Source: an uncultured Ilumatobacter sp.
GTDB lineage: Bacteria; Actinomycetota; Acidimicrobiia; Acidimicrobiales; Ilumatobacteraceae
NCBI GenBank assembly: GCA_937905835.1
Contig: CALCXK010000001.1
Coordinates: forward strand, 1 to 34,319
Direction: 5' to 3'
Length of the DNA stretch: 34,319 nucleotides
Below the pieces are notes generated by a model. The model worked only from the letters and a program-made list of their open reading frames with translations. It searched no databases and had not been told where the DNA came from. The position numbers were made by a program, and so were the translations under genes. Shown here piece by piece: positions 1 to 6,941 of the stretch. Numbering within the stretch: the stretch's first letter is position 1; each line of letters opens with the position of its first letter.

Positions 1-998
1 GCAATACCGATCGCACCGTCACACGCGAACAGATCGATCGTGGCCGTGGTGCCGTCGTCGAGGGTGATGGTGCGTTGCTCAACGAACGTCGACTTCGGCA
101 CCCGACGCCCCTTCCCCCGCCGCGGTTTCTTCGACCCGGCTTTCGCAGCGGTCACCTTGTTGACCGACAGCCACCCGTGATCACGCATCAGACGTTGATG
201 ATGCACACCACGAAGAGCCGTGTCATACAGCACGCCCTGCGCGCCGGGGCAGTGCGGTGCGAGAGCACTGAAGCAGTCCATTGCCGCAGCGGCCTCTCCC
301 CCAGGTGTCGGCACCCAGTCGACATCAACAATCACCCGGCCATGCACATCATTCGAACGCACCGCGACCAGGACCCACTTGGTGCCCCAGGCTGTTTCAC
401 CGGTCCCCTCGAAATGCAGCCCGGCATCGGGCTCGGCACGCAAGGGGCGCAGCTCTCCGGTCGTCTTGTTGAGCCGAGTATCACCGGGCTGCGCCCGGAA
501 GAGAGGCGCCAGGACTTTGCCGTCGGCGTAGAGCATCCTCGACAGGTGGGGGTGGGTCCACGACCCTGGCCCGTCCGGATCCAACAACCCCAAACTTCTC
601 GCCTGCTCGACCGCCAATCGCCGGTGCATCACACGCAGCTCAGCAAGGATCCCCGGATCGGTCAGCCATCGCGTCCGCGCATACAGGTAGTGGTGGCGGC
701 GCATCGGCGCCTCCGGCAACCAGAGCGCTTGAACATGAGGGAACCGGTGCCGGATCAGGCTTTGCAGATGCCGCCACACGAGCGGGTGAGCCAACTCGAC
801 TTCCACTTGGCGGGCCGAGCCGTACACCGATAGCAACGCGTCGTACAGCAACCACATGAACACCGGATACAACCGGCGACGCCCACCACTCGACGGATCC
901 TGCCCAGGCACCAGCCCAGCCAGCTCGTACAACGCAGGGTTAGCGACCAACGCCTCCAGCCGTTCCAACGACGCGACACCAGCCGACCGTGCCTTCAT
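1..998 (-). CDS. DDE-transposase-like protein, 3' part beyond left edge
   Basis: The frame is open from ATG at 998 to the window edge (332 codons seen), so the C-terminus is missing. Its ATG overlaps the stop of the upstream recombinase-like gene (ATGA, 995-998), so the two are translationally coupled. The N-terminal ~150 residues look helical and are rich in His, Arg and Trp. An Asp in a YADGK context (about residue 159) and another in a VLYDTALRG context (about residue 259) are spaced as in an RNase H-fold DDE transposase; a third acid would lie beyond the edge. A Lys/Arg-rich stretch follows near residues 285-300. I do not recognise the exact family. The transposase reading rests on the two acids and on the recombinase partner, so it is an inference. 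Confidence 0.5.
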   Translation of the reverse strand, partial: MKARSAGVASLERLEALVANPALYELAGLVPGQDPSSGGRRRLYPVFMWLLYDALLSVYGSARQVEVELAHPLVWRHLQSLIRHRFPHVQALWLPEAPMRRHHYLYARTRWLTDPGILAELRVMHRRLAVEQARSLGLLDPDGPGSWTHPHLSRMLYADGKVLAPLFRAQPGDTRLNKTTGELRPLRAEPDAGLHFEGTGETAWGTKWVLVAVRSNDVHGRVIVDVDWVPTPGGEAAAAMDCFSALAPHCPGAQGVLYDTALRGVHHQRLMRDHGWLSVNKVTAAKAGSKKPRRGKGRRVPKSTFVEQRTITLDDGTTATIDLFACDGAIGI

Positions 999-1885
999 CG
1001 ACTGGCGTCCTGCCAATCGAACGCGATGAACCGAGCGGTGCGATCCAGGCTCGACATACCCAACCGGCGAGCAACCTCATCAATACGGCCCGACTCCATG
1101 TGAATCTTTCGACCGGCCCACGCCGCTACCGACGCCGGCCGCACATCGCGCTCCCCCGCCAAACCAGCCCGCGTCAACACATCACCAATCGCGACCGACG
1201 CCGACACCTGCCCGGTCCCAACGTCACCAGAACCCCCGTACACGACGCGAGTCGCAGGGTCGGCGGGCAACGTCTCGACTCGCCGCCGGAGCTGACCGAC
1301 ACCCCAGTCCGTCAAATGCCCCGAACGCGGCGCCGTCGTCCGACCTCCGTGGATCCAGACGCGGTGACCGTCGAGGTCAAGATCTGTGACGCGGATCTGC
1401 GCGACCTCCACCGATCGACACGTTGCCTCGGCGAGCGCCCACGCCGATGCCCGCCGCAGATCGCTCAACGACCACAACGCATGGCCACGACACAACACGA
1501 CCTCGTCGTCAGCCAGCGGGCGCGTCATCAGCGGTGACCTGGGCGGCAGCACGAGATCCAACGTCGGGTCCCCAACCGCCACCCCCGATTCGCGCAGCGA
1601 GCGAAACAACAGCCGTAACGCCGACCGTCGCAGATGCAGCAAGGACACCGACGGGTCACTGCCGTCCGGGAGATTCGACCGGACGAACGCCGCTGCGATC
1701 TCGGCCGTTACGAACTCGGCGTCCTCCACGTCGAATCCCGCACCAGCAAACGCTACGAACCGGTCGAGGATCTGGCTGACGCGCAATGCCTGGCTCGTCG
1801 AAGCCCAAGATTCTGCGAGGACCGCACCGGCGCGTGCGACCGCTTCTTCGAGCGACCTGACGTCAGGTCGCGTATCGTCACTCAT
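995..1885 (-). CDS. Tyrosine-recombinase-like protein with degenerate catalytic site
   Basis: This 296-residue protein has the two-part layout of phage-type integrases: a helical N-terminal core-binding part (about 1-110) and a C-terminal catalytic-like part. The box I arginine is recognisable in the context ATCRSVEVAQIRVTDLD. The C-terminal region reads RPASVAAWAGRKI then RRLGMSS then TARFIAFDW. The usual HxLRH box, the G-H dipeptide and the nucleophilic Tyr are therefore replaced (GM for GH; Phe/Ile where Tyr is expected). It is unlikely to be an autonomous recombinase and may be an accessory DNA-binding partner of the coupled downstream gene. It is divergent from a small HTH gene, the usual int/xis arrangement. 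Start: ATG at 1885; the next upstream region is intergenic. Confidence 0.7.
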   Translation of the reverse strand: MSDDTRPDVRSLEEAVARAGAVLAESWASTSQALRVSQILDRFVAFAGAGFDVEDAEFVTAEIAAAFVRSNLPDGSDPSVSLLHLRRSALRLLFRSLRESGVAVGDPTLDLVLPPRSPLMTRPLADDEVVLCRGHALWSLSDLRRASAWALAEATCRSVEVAQIRVTDLDLDGHRVWIHGGRTTAPRSGHLTDWGVGQLRRRVETLPADPATRVVYGGSGDVGTGQVSASVAIGDVLTRAGLAGERDVRPASVAAWAGRKIHMESGRIDEVARRLGMSSLDRTARFIAFDWQDASR

Positions 1886-1956
1886 GTCGGCGCCTCCTCG
1901 TAGGTTCCGGCCAGGTCCCGGGGTGCTACCAACACCGCCGGGGCCACTTCAGTTCT

Positions 1957-2020
1957 GTTGTCTACAAGCGTAGGCTACCATCGCTCGCGTCGAAATGTCA
2001 ACGGTTGTAGGCTCGACTTT
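1957..2020. promoter_or_regulatory. Divergent control region with repeated GTAGGCT motif
   Basis: Two copies of GTAGGCT lie at 1970-1976 and 2007-2013, each close to a run resembling TTGT. A short inverted repeat CAAC-G-GTTG is at 1999-2007. TAGGCT at 2008-2013 sits 7 nt before the GTG at 2021, the geometry of a -10 box for a leaderless mRNA. Probably the HTH protein and/or the recombinase-like protein bind here. The promoter reading is an inference; no good -35 is seen. Confidence 0.35.
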
Positions 2021-2218
2021 GTGGGTCGCAAGGTGGATACCGACGAGCTGATTGACGCTCAGGGCGTGGCCGATTTACTCGGTCTCGCTCAACGCAACAC
2101 GGTTTCCCTTTACCAACGCCGCTACGCCGACATGCCCCGCCCGGTCGTCGATCTCGGCCGAGGGCGCTGCAAAATGTGGCTGCAGTCCGAGATCATCCAG
2201 TGGCACGCTGAACGATAA
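2021..2218 (+). CDS. Small helix-turn-helix protein, AlpA/excisionase type
   Basis: About 65 residues. Residues 6-60 carry the MerR/AlpA-like winged-HTH signature of excisionases: LIDAQGVADLLGL, then a recognition helix, then MPRPVVDLGRGRCKMW and a final helix ending in WHAER. I chose GTG 2021 because the region upstream (from 1958, open but rich in Arg and Cys) does not look coding and a possible -10 lies just before 2021. It is divergent from the recombinase-like gene, so its likely job is to repress that operon or direct excision. Fold assignment is firm; role is inferred from position. Confidence 0.7.
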   Translation: MGRKVDTDELIDAQGVADLLGLAQRNTVSLYQRRYADMPRPVVDLGRGRCKMWLQSEIIQWHAER

Positions 2219-2235
2219 TTTCGGCATGGACTGGT

Positions 2236-2697
2236 TTACCGATCTAACCGGTTTCGTCGAAAGCGCTGCTGCGGTGCGGGAACATCTCTCAATCGATGGC
2301 GAGGTGTTGCGGTCTCGGCTCGGTCCACGGCCGATGGACTGGAGTAGACGTTCTTCCATCGATCGAGAACCAACTCCTCGCAGTCCAGGGCGTCGAAGCC
2401 CACCGCGAAATACCACTCGTGTAGCTCGCGCCAGCCCTCCAGCTTGTGGTCTTGAACGCGTTCCAACGCATGGGTGTTGGCGTCTCTTTTGTCGCGAGTG
2501 ACGCCAATCTTCAGAGCGTTCTTTGAGGGGTGCGTCATCAAATAGACGAAGGCGGGCTCGTCCGGATCGAAGTGGGATGGGACAGGCCGGTACTGCCTCC
2601 ACTCGCTGGAGCGTGACTCTAACCTCAGACAACGGAGTGCATCCTGGGCGGTCAGATGATTGCGAGCGCACCGCGTGCAGCGTTGGACAAGCATCAT
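2236..2697 (-). CDS. GIY-YIG-superfamily (T5orf172-like) protein
   Basis: 153 residues. The N-terminus has a CxxC (QRCTRC) and a further Cys near residue 23, possibly a zinc knuckle. The centre has FVYLM at about 50-54, followed by LKIGVT, a basic stretch, and Glu/Asp-rich helices (CEELVLDRWKN). These match the GIY-YIG-like T5orf172/MUG113 group, in which the second motif is KIG rather than YIG. The tail after about residue 120 is Arg/Pro-rich and unlike the family, so a late frameshift is possible. Its 3' end faces the HTH gene with 17 nt between stops. Such proteins are common on phages and mobile elements. Whether it cuts DNA cannot be judged here. Confidence 0.6.
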   Translation of the reverse strand: MMLVQRCTRCARNHLTAQDALRCLRLESRSSEWRQYRPVPSHFDPDEPAFVYLMTHPSKNALKIGVTRDKRDANTHALERVQDHKLEGWRELHEWYFAVGFDALDCEELVLDRWKNVYSSPSAVDRAETATPRHRLRDVPAPQQRFRRNRLDR

Positions 2698-2771
2698 CGG
2701 TTCGACGTCGACTTGATCGGACCATTCATTCGTTTCTCCGTGTTCACCCGATGGGTTCTGTCGTCAGCTTC

Positions 2772-2873
2772 TCACGACGTCTCATCGGTATCTCGATACT
2801 GTTCTCTCTTCTCCTGTTGGTATCGGTTGCGCACCTAGGCCTTCCGCTAGCGCTTGTTGGTGTCCTTCGCCAT
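2772..2873 (-). pseudogene. Decayed small charged ORF with two in-frame TAG codons
   Basis: An AGGAGA ribosome site sits 6-9 nt before ATG 2873. The frame reads MAKDTNKR, TAG (2847-2849), RKA, TAG (2835-2837), then VRNRYQQEKREQYRDTDETS and TGA. The sequence across both stops is evenly Lys/Arg/Glu/Gln-rich, as in a single small basic protein. That suggests a short gene upstream of the GIY-YIG gene that has decayed through amber codons. A GTG just after the second TAG could still start a 20-residue remnant. Confidence 0.35.
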
Positions 2874-3115
2874 CTCCATTCTCCTGAGTTTCGGTCGTGC
2901 CTTTGCGAATCTAGATGGTTCGTGCAAGGCGAGCACGGGCCGAAATGCCGCGCTTCGGATCTGGGCGTGAGTTCGGGCCTGATCGGGTAGGTGGTCGCGA
3001 TCGCGCGAGGTCCCGTGTCAGCTCACAGATGCCGCCCCTGCCCCAGAACGCCTAATACACGTGTGATATTGACGGTATCCACGAGGGGTTCGGCGGCTGC
3101 TGGGAGCGTGGTGCG
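2874..3115. other. No gene seen
   Basis: I find no convincing coding frame on either strand. The stretch has an 8-bp palindrome ACACGTGT at 3057-3064 and ends with GGGAG about 9 nt before the ATG at 3116, a plausible ribosome site for the recombinase stump. Confidence 0.4.
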
Positions 3116-3625
3116 ATGAACCAGTTCCCGTGTCTGATCCGTTCTTTGAGTTTGAGTGGAGAGGCCCGTTACGCGCTTGGTGACCCGTTGGCCGATTCGT
3201 ACTTGGCGTTCGTGGCGGGGCGGTGCCGTCCGAACACGCTGCGGGCGGTTGCCCATGATCTGAAGACGTTCTTCTCAGTTGTCAAGAAGGCGCCGGTCGA
3301 GGTCGTCGCGGCGGACGTGTTCGACTTCCTGGCTGAACAGCGCGGCGACCGGAGTGTGGTGCGGATCACCGATGGAAGGTCCGGGTTGTCGGCGCGCACG
3401 ATCGCTCGACGGTTGTCGTCGATCTCGGGGTTCTACGCGTACTTGGTTGCGCGAGGCGACACAGCGGTCACCTCGAATCCGGTCCCGCGTGGACTGTCGA
3501 CGCGCCGACGTGGTGGACGTCAGCGCCAGGTGCCACTGGTGCGGGTCCCACGCACCCTCCCCAAGATCCTCTAGCCCGGCGAGGTGACTGCACTGTTGGC
3601 GGCGCTGCGCACACACCGCGGAAAC
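3116..3625 (+). pseudogene. N-terminal stump of a tyrosine recombinase
   Basis: The first 152 codons encode a clear SAM-like core-binding domain of a phage-type integrase: LADSYLAFVAGRCRPNT, TLRAVAHDLKTFF, and SARTIARRLSSISGFYAYL. An in-frame TAG at 3572-3574 follows LPKIL, yet the same frame continues with PGEVTALLAALRTHR, exactly what intact family members have at the domain junction. Homology stops near 3620, where unrelated sequence holding the end of the leftward gene at 3629 begins. No catalytic domain remains. This is a dead remnant, first hit by a nonsense mutation or by the replacement. Confidence 0.75.
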
Positions 3626-3628
3626 GGA

Positions 3629-4846
3629 TCAGTCCTCCGCCGCGGGCAGCTCTCGCGTCGACTCCGGATCGACGTCGTCGCCGGCATTCGAGCGACCGAG
3701 TGCCCGCCGTCCAAGCGAACCGACGGGCGCGGTGATTGGTGCACTCTGCTTTCGTGCCCAACGTCCGATGCTCTTCGCACTTGACGTGGTGGTGTCGCGC
3801 ACTTGGCTGAGTGACTCGACGAGCGTCGGGAACTCAGCGGAACTGAGAGCAGGATCGTCGAGCGACCGTTGTCGAGCGAATTCGGTGACACTCGAACCGA
3901 TCGTGTCGATGCGGCGCACCAGTCGGCGGCGCGCGATGGGTTCGAGTCCTTCGTACCCGGTCGCCGTGCCCGCGTTTGCAAGGAAGGCGGACAACGCCTC
4001 GACGAGCTCTTGGTCGAGGTCGCGTTGCTGGGCGAGTTCGCGCTCCACATCGGCGACCGTGCCCTCGAGATGCTCGGGCTCGACCTGCCGGACGCGTTCG
4101 ATCCGCACACGGTGCCAGCTCGCCAGGTTGTGCTCAGCAGCTGCAAGTAGCGAGAGCGTGTTCGAGAACTCCGACTCGAGCATCTTGCTCGTCTGGCTCG
4201 ACCGGCTCTGTGCCGTCCACCCAACCTCGGCTGCTCCAAGACGCTTCGCCATGTACAGACGCGTGCGCTCGACAGTTGAGATGATTAGCGGTCGGAGATC
4301 ATCGACGCTGTCCCAATCGGTCGAGCTGAGTGCTCCGCCTTCCATGATCGAGCCCGCCAGGGGTGCGAGTACTCGGTGGTGGGCAAGCACTTGGCCGACC
4401 TGGTCGGTTCGAATCAGGTCGCGAATGTCGTCGACCTTTTCCTCGACTCGCTCGACGGCATCGGCAAGGTTCTTGATCGATGCCTGAAGTGCCAACGTGA
4501 CCGCAGCTGTTTGGAGAGACACGAGGTCAGCTCCGGCAGTCACTGGCTTCCAGTCGAGGTTGCCAGCGAAGCTCGAGCCGTCGTGCACCATGCTCCGGAA
4601 GAAGCCGTCCCCCGTGGGGATCGCTCCGTGCTCGCGCAGCAACTCCATTGCACGCGGGGAGAATTCGATGAGCGTCGACCCGTCACCGCTGAGCCGCTTC
4701 GTGGTGTCGAGAGCCGCCTTGACGGCGGAGATGACCGTCGTCGCTGTTGCTGTGTCGAGTGACTTCGCCGCGTCCTTCAATCGTTCCGTGAAGCGTTCGA
4801 CCGCCCGGTGCCCGCCGGACAACACGACGCCGCCGGGCCGGCTCAT
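3629..4846 (-). CDS. Unrecognised helical protein with coiled-coil stretch
   Basis: About 405 residues from ATG 4846, chosen because GAGG lies 8 nt upstream; ATG 4885 is an alternative and the frame is open further up. I cannot name the family. There is no signal peptide or membrane span. A Gly-rich start (PGGVVLSGG) is followed by amphipathic helices. A motif around residues 75-115 contains GDGFFRSMVHDGSSFAGN then LDWKPVTAG. A heptad-like stretch (IKNLADAVERVEEKVDDIRD) is followed by long Glu/Arg/Gln helices to about residue 330 and a Ser/Arg/Asp-rich tail ending ELPAAED. It stands alone, with no partner gene, directly abutting the broken recombinase. Confidence 0.6.
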   Translation of the reverse strand: MSRPGGVVLSGGHRAVERFTERLKDAAKSLDTATATTVISAVKAALDTTKRLSGDGSTLIEFSPRAMELLREHGAIPTGDGFFRSMVHDGSSFAGNLDWKPVTAGADLVSLQTAAVTLALQASIKNLADAVERVEEKVDDIRDLIRTDQVGQVLAHHRVLAPLAGSIMEGGALSSTDWDSVDDLRPLIISTVERTRLYMAKRLGAAEVGWTAQSRSSQTSKMLESEFSNTLSLLAAAEHNLASWHRVRIERVRQVEPEHLEGTVADVERELAQQRDLDQELVEALSAFLANAGTATGYEGLEPIARRRLVRRIDTIGSSVTEFARQRSLDDPALSSAEFPTLVESLSQVRDTTTSSAKSIGRWARKQSAPITAPVGSLGRRALGRSNAGDDVDPESTRELPAAED

Positions 4847-5161
4847 CACGGCAACCTCAGAACTGGATCGGCGACGCAACATCATCGTCGAACCTAGTTC
4901 GTGCCGATGAAATGGCGCATCGTCACGGACATGATGTCCACACGCGACCAGTCTCCTTTCTACGTGCGTAGCGCGTCGAGGCTGACAATGATGTGCGGGA
5001 TCCGGCGCGCTTTCGACTGCCAGTTCGATGTTCATCGACCGTGCAACGCCCGGTCGAGGCGACCGTGGCGGCATACCATCGACCCCGCCGCGGTGGTCTG
5101 ACATTTCGGACATCAACCGGACTCGATGTTCGGTTCATGTTGCTGGCACCGGCCCGCGGGA
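4847..5161. other. Leader of the helical-protein gene
   Basis: Apart from the alternative N-terminal extension, there is one noteworthy item. On the minus strand AAAGGAG (4953-4959) lies 9 nt before a GTG (4943) opening a 6-codon ORF (VWTSCP), whose stop overlaps a 12-codon ORF from ATG 4932. These could be leader peptides or chance. No terminator is visible after the MBL-fold gene. Confidence 0.25.
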
Positions 5162-6106
5162 TCAGGCCAGGCAGCGCAGCGGACGCCCACCGTTGAAGGT
5201 GATCATGTCGCCAATCGCTGCGGCGAGATCCATCGCTGCGCCGGGCTGAGCCCCACCGAGTTCGAACATCGCTCGGTGCAGGTTTCCGACGATTCGCTCC
5301 GAGTCGCTCAGGCCAGCAAACTCGCCAAGGTCGGTATCCAATGCCGCCGCGAGCGGGCTGACGCCTGATGCGTGGGCGTCGGCTGCAACCCCGCGCACGA
5401 ACTCGTAGTACGAGACGAGCCGATCGAGAACTGAGTTGTCGCACACCGGGCCGTGACCGGGAACGATGACGTCGGCACCGAAAGCCCGAAGCCGTTCGAT
5501 GGCAGTGAACGAGCCTTCCAGTGACCCCATCAGCACGAACGGTGTGCCGCCGTTGAAGACGAGGTCGCCCGAGAAAATGACACGCTGCTCGGGGAGCCAG
5601 GCCACAACGTCGTTGTCGGTGTGGGCGGGCGTGCCGATGTAGTGCAGTTCGACGCCCAGATCTCCGGTGTGCACATGCATATGGTCGGAGAACGTCAGCA
5701 TCGGCGGGGCGAGTTGAAGATCGCCCCACTCGGGTGCCGGATCGCCAAAAACGCCGGGATAGCTCGTGATCCCGGATGCGATGACTGCTTCACGGCAGCG
5801 GTCGTGGCCGACGATTGCCGCAGGGTAGGTGAGGTAGTTGCCGTGGGTGTGATCGCCGTGATGGTGCGTGTTTACGAGGACGCGCACTGGTTGGTCGGTG
5901 ATGCCTGCGACATGTTCAAGGAACCGCCGCGTTCGCTTCTCCGTGGCGCAGGTGTCGATGGCGATCACCCCCTCGTTGCCCACAATGAACCCGGCGTTGT
6001 TGATCCACCACGTGCCATCGGGCTGGATGTACGCGTAGACGTTGTCGGCCACTTGTTCTACTCGCGGCGGGTCGACCTGGTGATCGTCGTGGTGATGAGT
6101 GCTCAC
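5162..6106 (-). CDS. MBL-fold metallo-hydrolase
   Basis: 314 residues with the full dinuclear-zinc signature: THHHGDH at about 80-86, a later His in PAHTDNDV, Asp in FSGDLVF, and His in VPGHGPV. The N-terminus is His/Asp-rich. GTG 6106 is the start, with GGAAAAG upstream. It is the third gene of the leftward unit behind the SDR (21 nt gap) and the monooxygenase. Family members hydrolyse esters, lactones, thioesters and sulfates. Next to a Baeyer-Villiger enzyme, opening of the ester or lactone product is an attractive role, but substrate choice cannot be read from the sequence. Confidence 0.85.
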   Translation of the reverse strand: MSTHHHDDHQVDPPRVEQVADNVYAYIQPDGTWWINNAGFIVGNEGVIAIDTCATEKRTRRFLEHVAGITDQPVRVLVNTHHHGDHTHGNYLTYPAAIVGHDRCREAVIASGITSYPGVFGDPAPEWGDLQLAPPMLTFSDHMHVHTGDLGVELHYIGTPAHTDNDVVAWLPEQRVIFSGDLVFNGGTPFVLMGSLEGSFTAIERLRAFGADVIVPGHGPVCDNSVLDRLVSYYEFVRGVAADAHASGVSPLAAALDTDLGEFAGLSDSERIVGNLHRAMFELGGAQPGAAMDLAAAIGDMITFNGGRPLRCLA

Positions 6107-6126
6107 GTGGCTTTTCCAAACATATT

Positions 6127-6885
6127 TTAGCTTTCGAGCATGGCGAGAAGATCGTCGAGCACCGACGGCGGCAACATGGTTTCCACTGGTGTCTCTTCGG
6201 CTTCGGAGAGATCGGCGAGTGCCATGACGACGTCCATCGGGTCGAGCTGGTTCGGCAACACCGCATCGGCGAGCATGCCGGCGATTGCCTTTGATGATGC
6301 ATCGTCGGCGGCCGTGAACCCGTCGATGTTCTGAACCATCCGGTCGTTGAAGCCCGTGTTGTAGGGGCCCGGGTTGACCTTGGTGACGTCAACCCCATAC
6401 GGAGCCATTTCGTCGCGCAGGCTCTTAGTGAATGCCTCGACGGCATGTTTGGTCATGCTGTACGGCGAACCAAGCGGCGACGCAAAGACGCCAGCGACCG
6501 ACGACACGTTGATGATGCGGCCCCACCCCCGTTCTTGCATTCCTGGGATCACGGCCTGGGACATCTCGACCATTCCGAACACATTGACGTCGAACGCCGC
6601 TCGCACCCGTTCCATTGGCACCGTGGCCATCGGGGCCATCACGCCAAGCCCGGCGTTGTTGATCAGCACGTCAACCCCGAGTGCCGGCACCGCGGAGATG
6701 TCGTGGGTCGAGGTGACGTCAAGTTTCAACGTCGCCAGCGCAGGCTGCTCTGCGGCCAGGGCGTCAGCCTGGGCCTGGGTCTCCGTTGCTGCGATAACGG
6801 TATGGCCGCGTCGCGCCAACTCGATCGCGGCGCCCTTACCGAAGCCGGAACCTGCGCCGGTGATCAGAATTGTTCGCTTCGTCAT
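6127..6885 (-). CDS. Short-chain dehydrogenase/reductase
   Basis: 252 residues, classical SDR: TGxGxxG as GAGSGFG (10-16), NNAG near 77-80, catalytic Ser near 129 in NVSS, and YSMTK with Tyr142 and Lys146. ATG 6885 is preferred over ATG 6891 because AAAAGGA then sits at a normal distance; with 6891 it would touch the start. It lies 56 nt after the monooxygenase and 21 nt before the MBL-fold hydrolase. It probably oxidises a secondary alcohol to the ketone used by the monooxygenase, or reduces a ketone product; direction is not determinable. Confidence 0.88.
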   Translation of the reverse strand: MTKRTILITGAGSGFGKGAAIELARRGHTVIAATETQAQADALAAEQPALATLKLDVTSTHDISAVPALGVDVLINNAGLGVMAPMATVPMERVRAAFDVNVFGMVEMSQAVIPGMQERGWGRIINVSSVAGVFASPLGSPYSMTKHAVEAFTKSLRDEMAPYGVDVTKVNPGPYNTGFNDRMVQNIDGFTAADDASSKAIAGMLADAVLPNQLDPMDVVMALADLSEAEETPVETMLPPSVLDDLLAMLES

Positions 6886-6941
6886 GGACATCCTTTTGTT
6901 GTGCTGTGTGCGTTGATGAGATTGCGTGGTCGTGCTCGAGG

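Noticed and set aside
1958..2020. N-terminal extension of the HTH protein
   Set aside because: Composition unlike the rest, no ribosome site, and it overlaps the likely divergent promoter region.
2754..2990. Plus-strand ORF with a hydrophobic stretch (ISILFSLLLLVSVAHLG)
   Set aside because: No ribosome site, non-coding tail; the hydrophobic run is the complement of a Lys/Arg/Glu/Gln-rich small ORF on the other strand.
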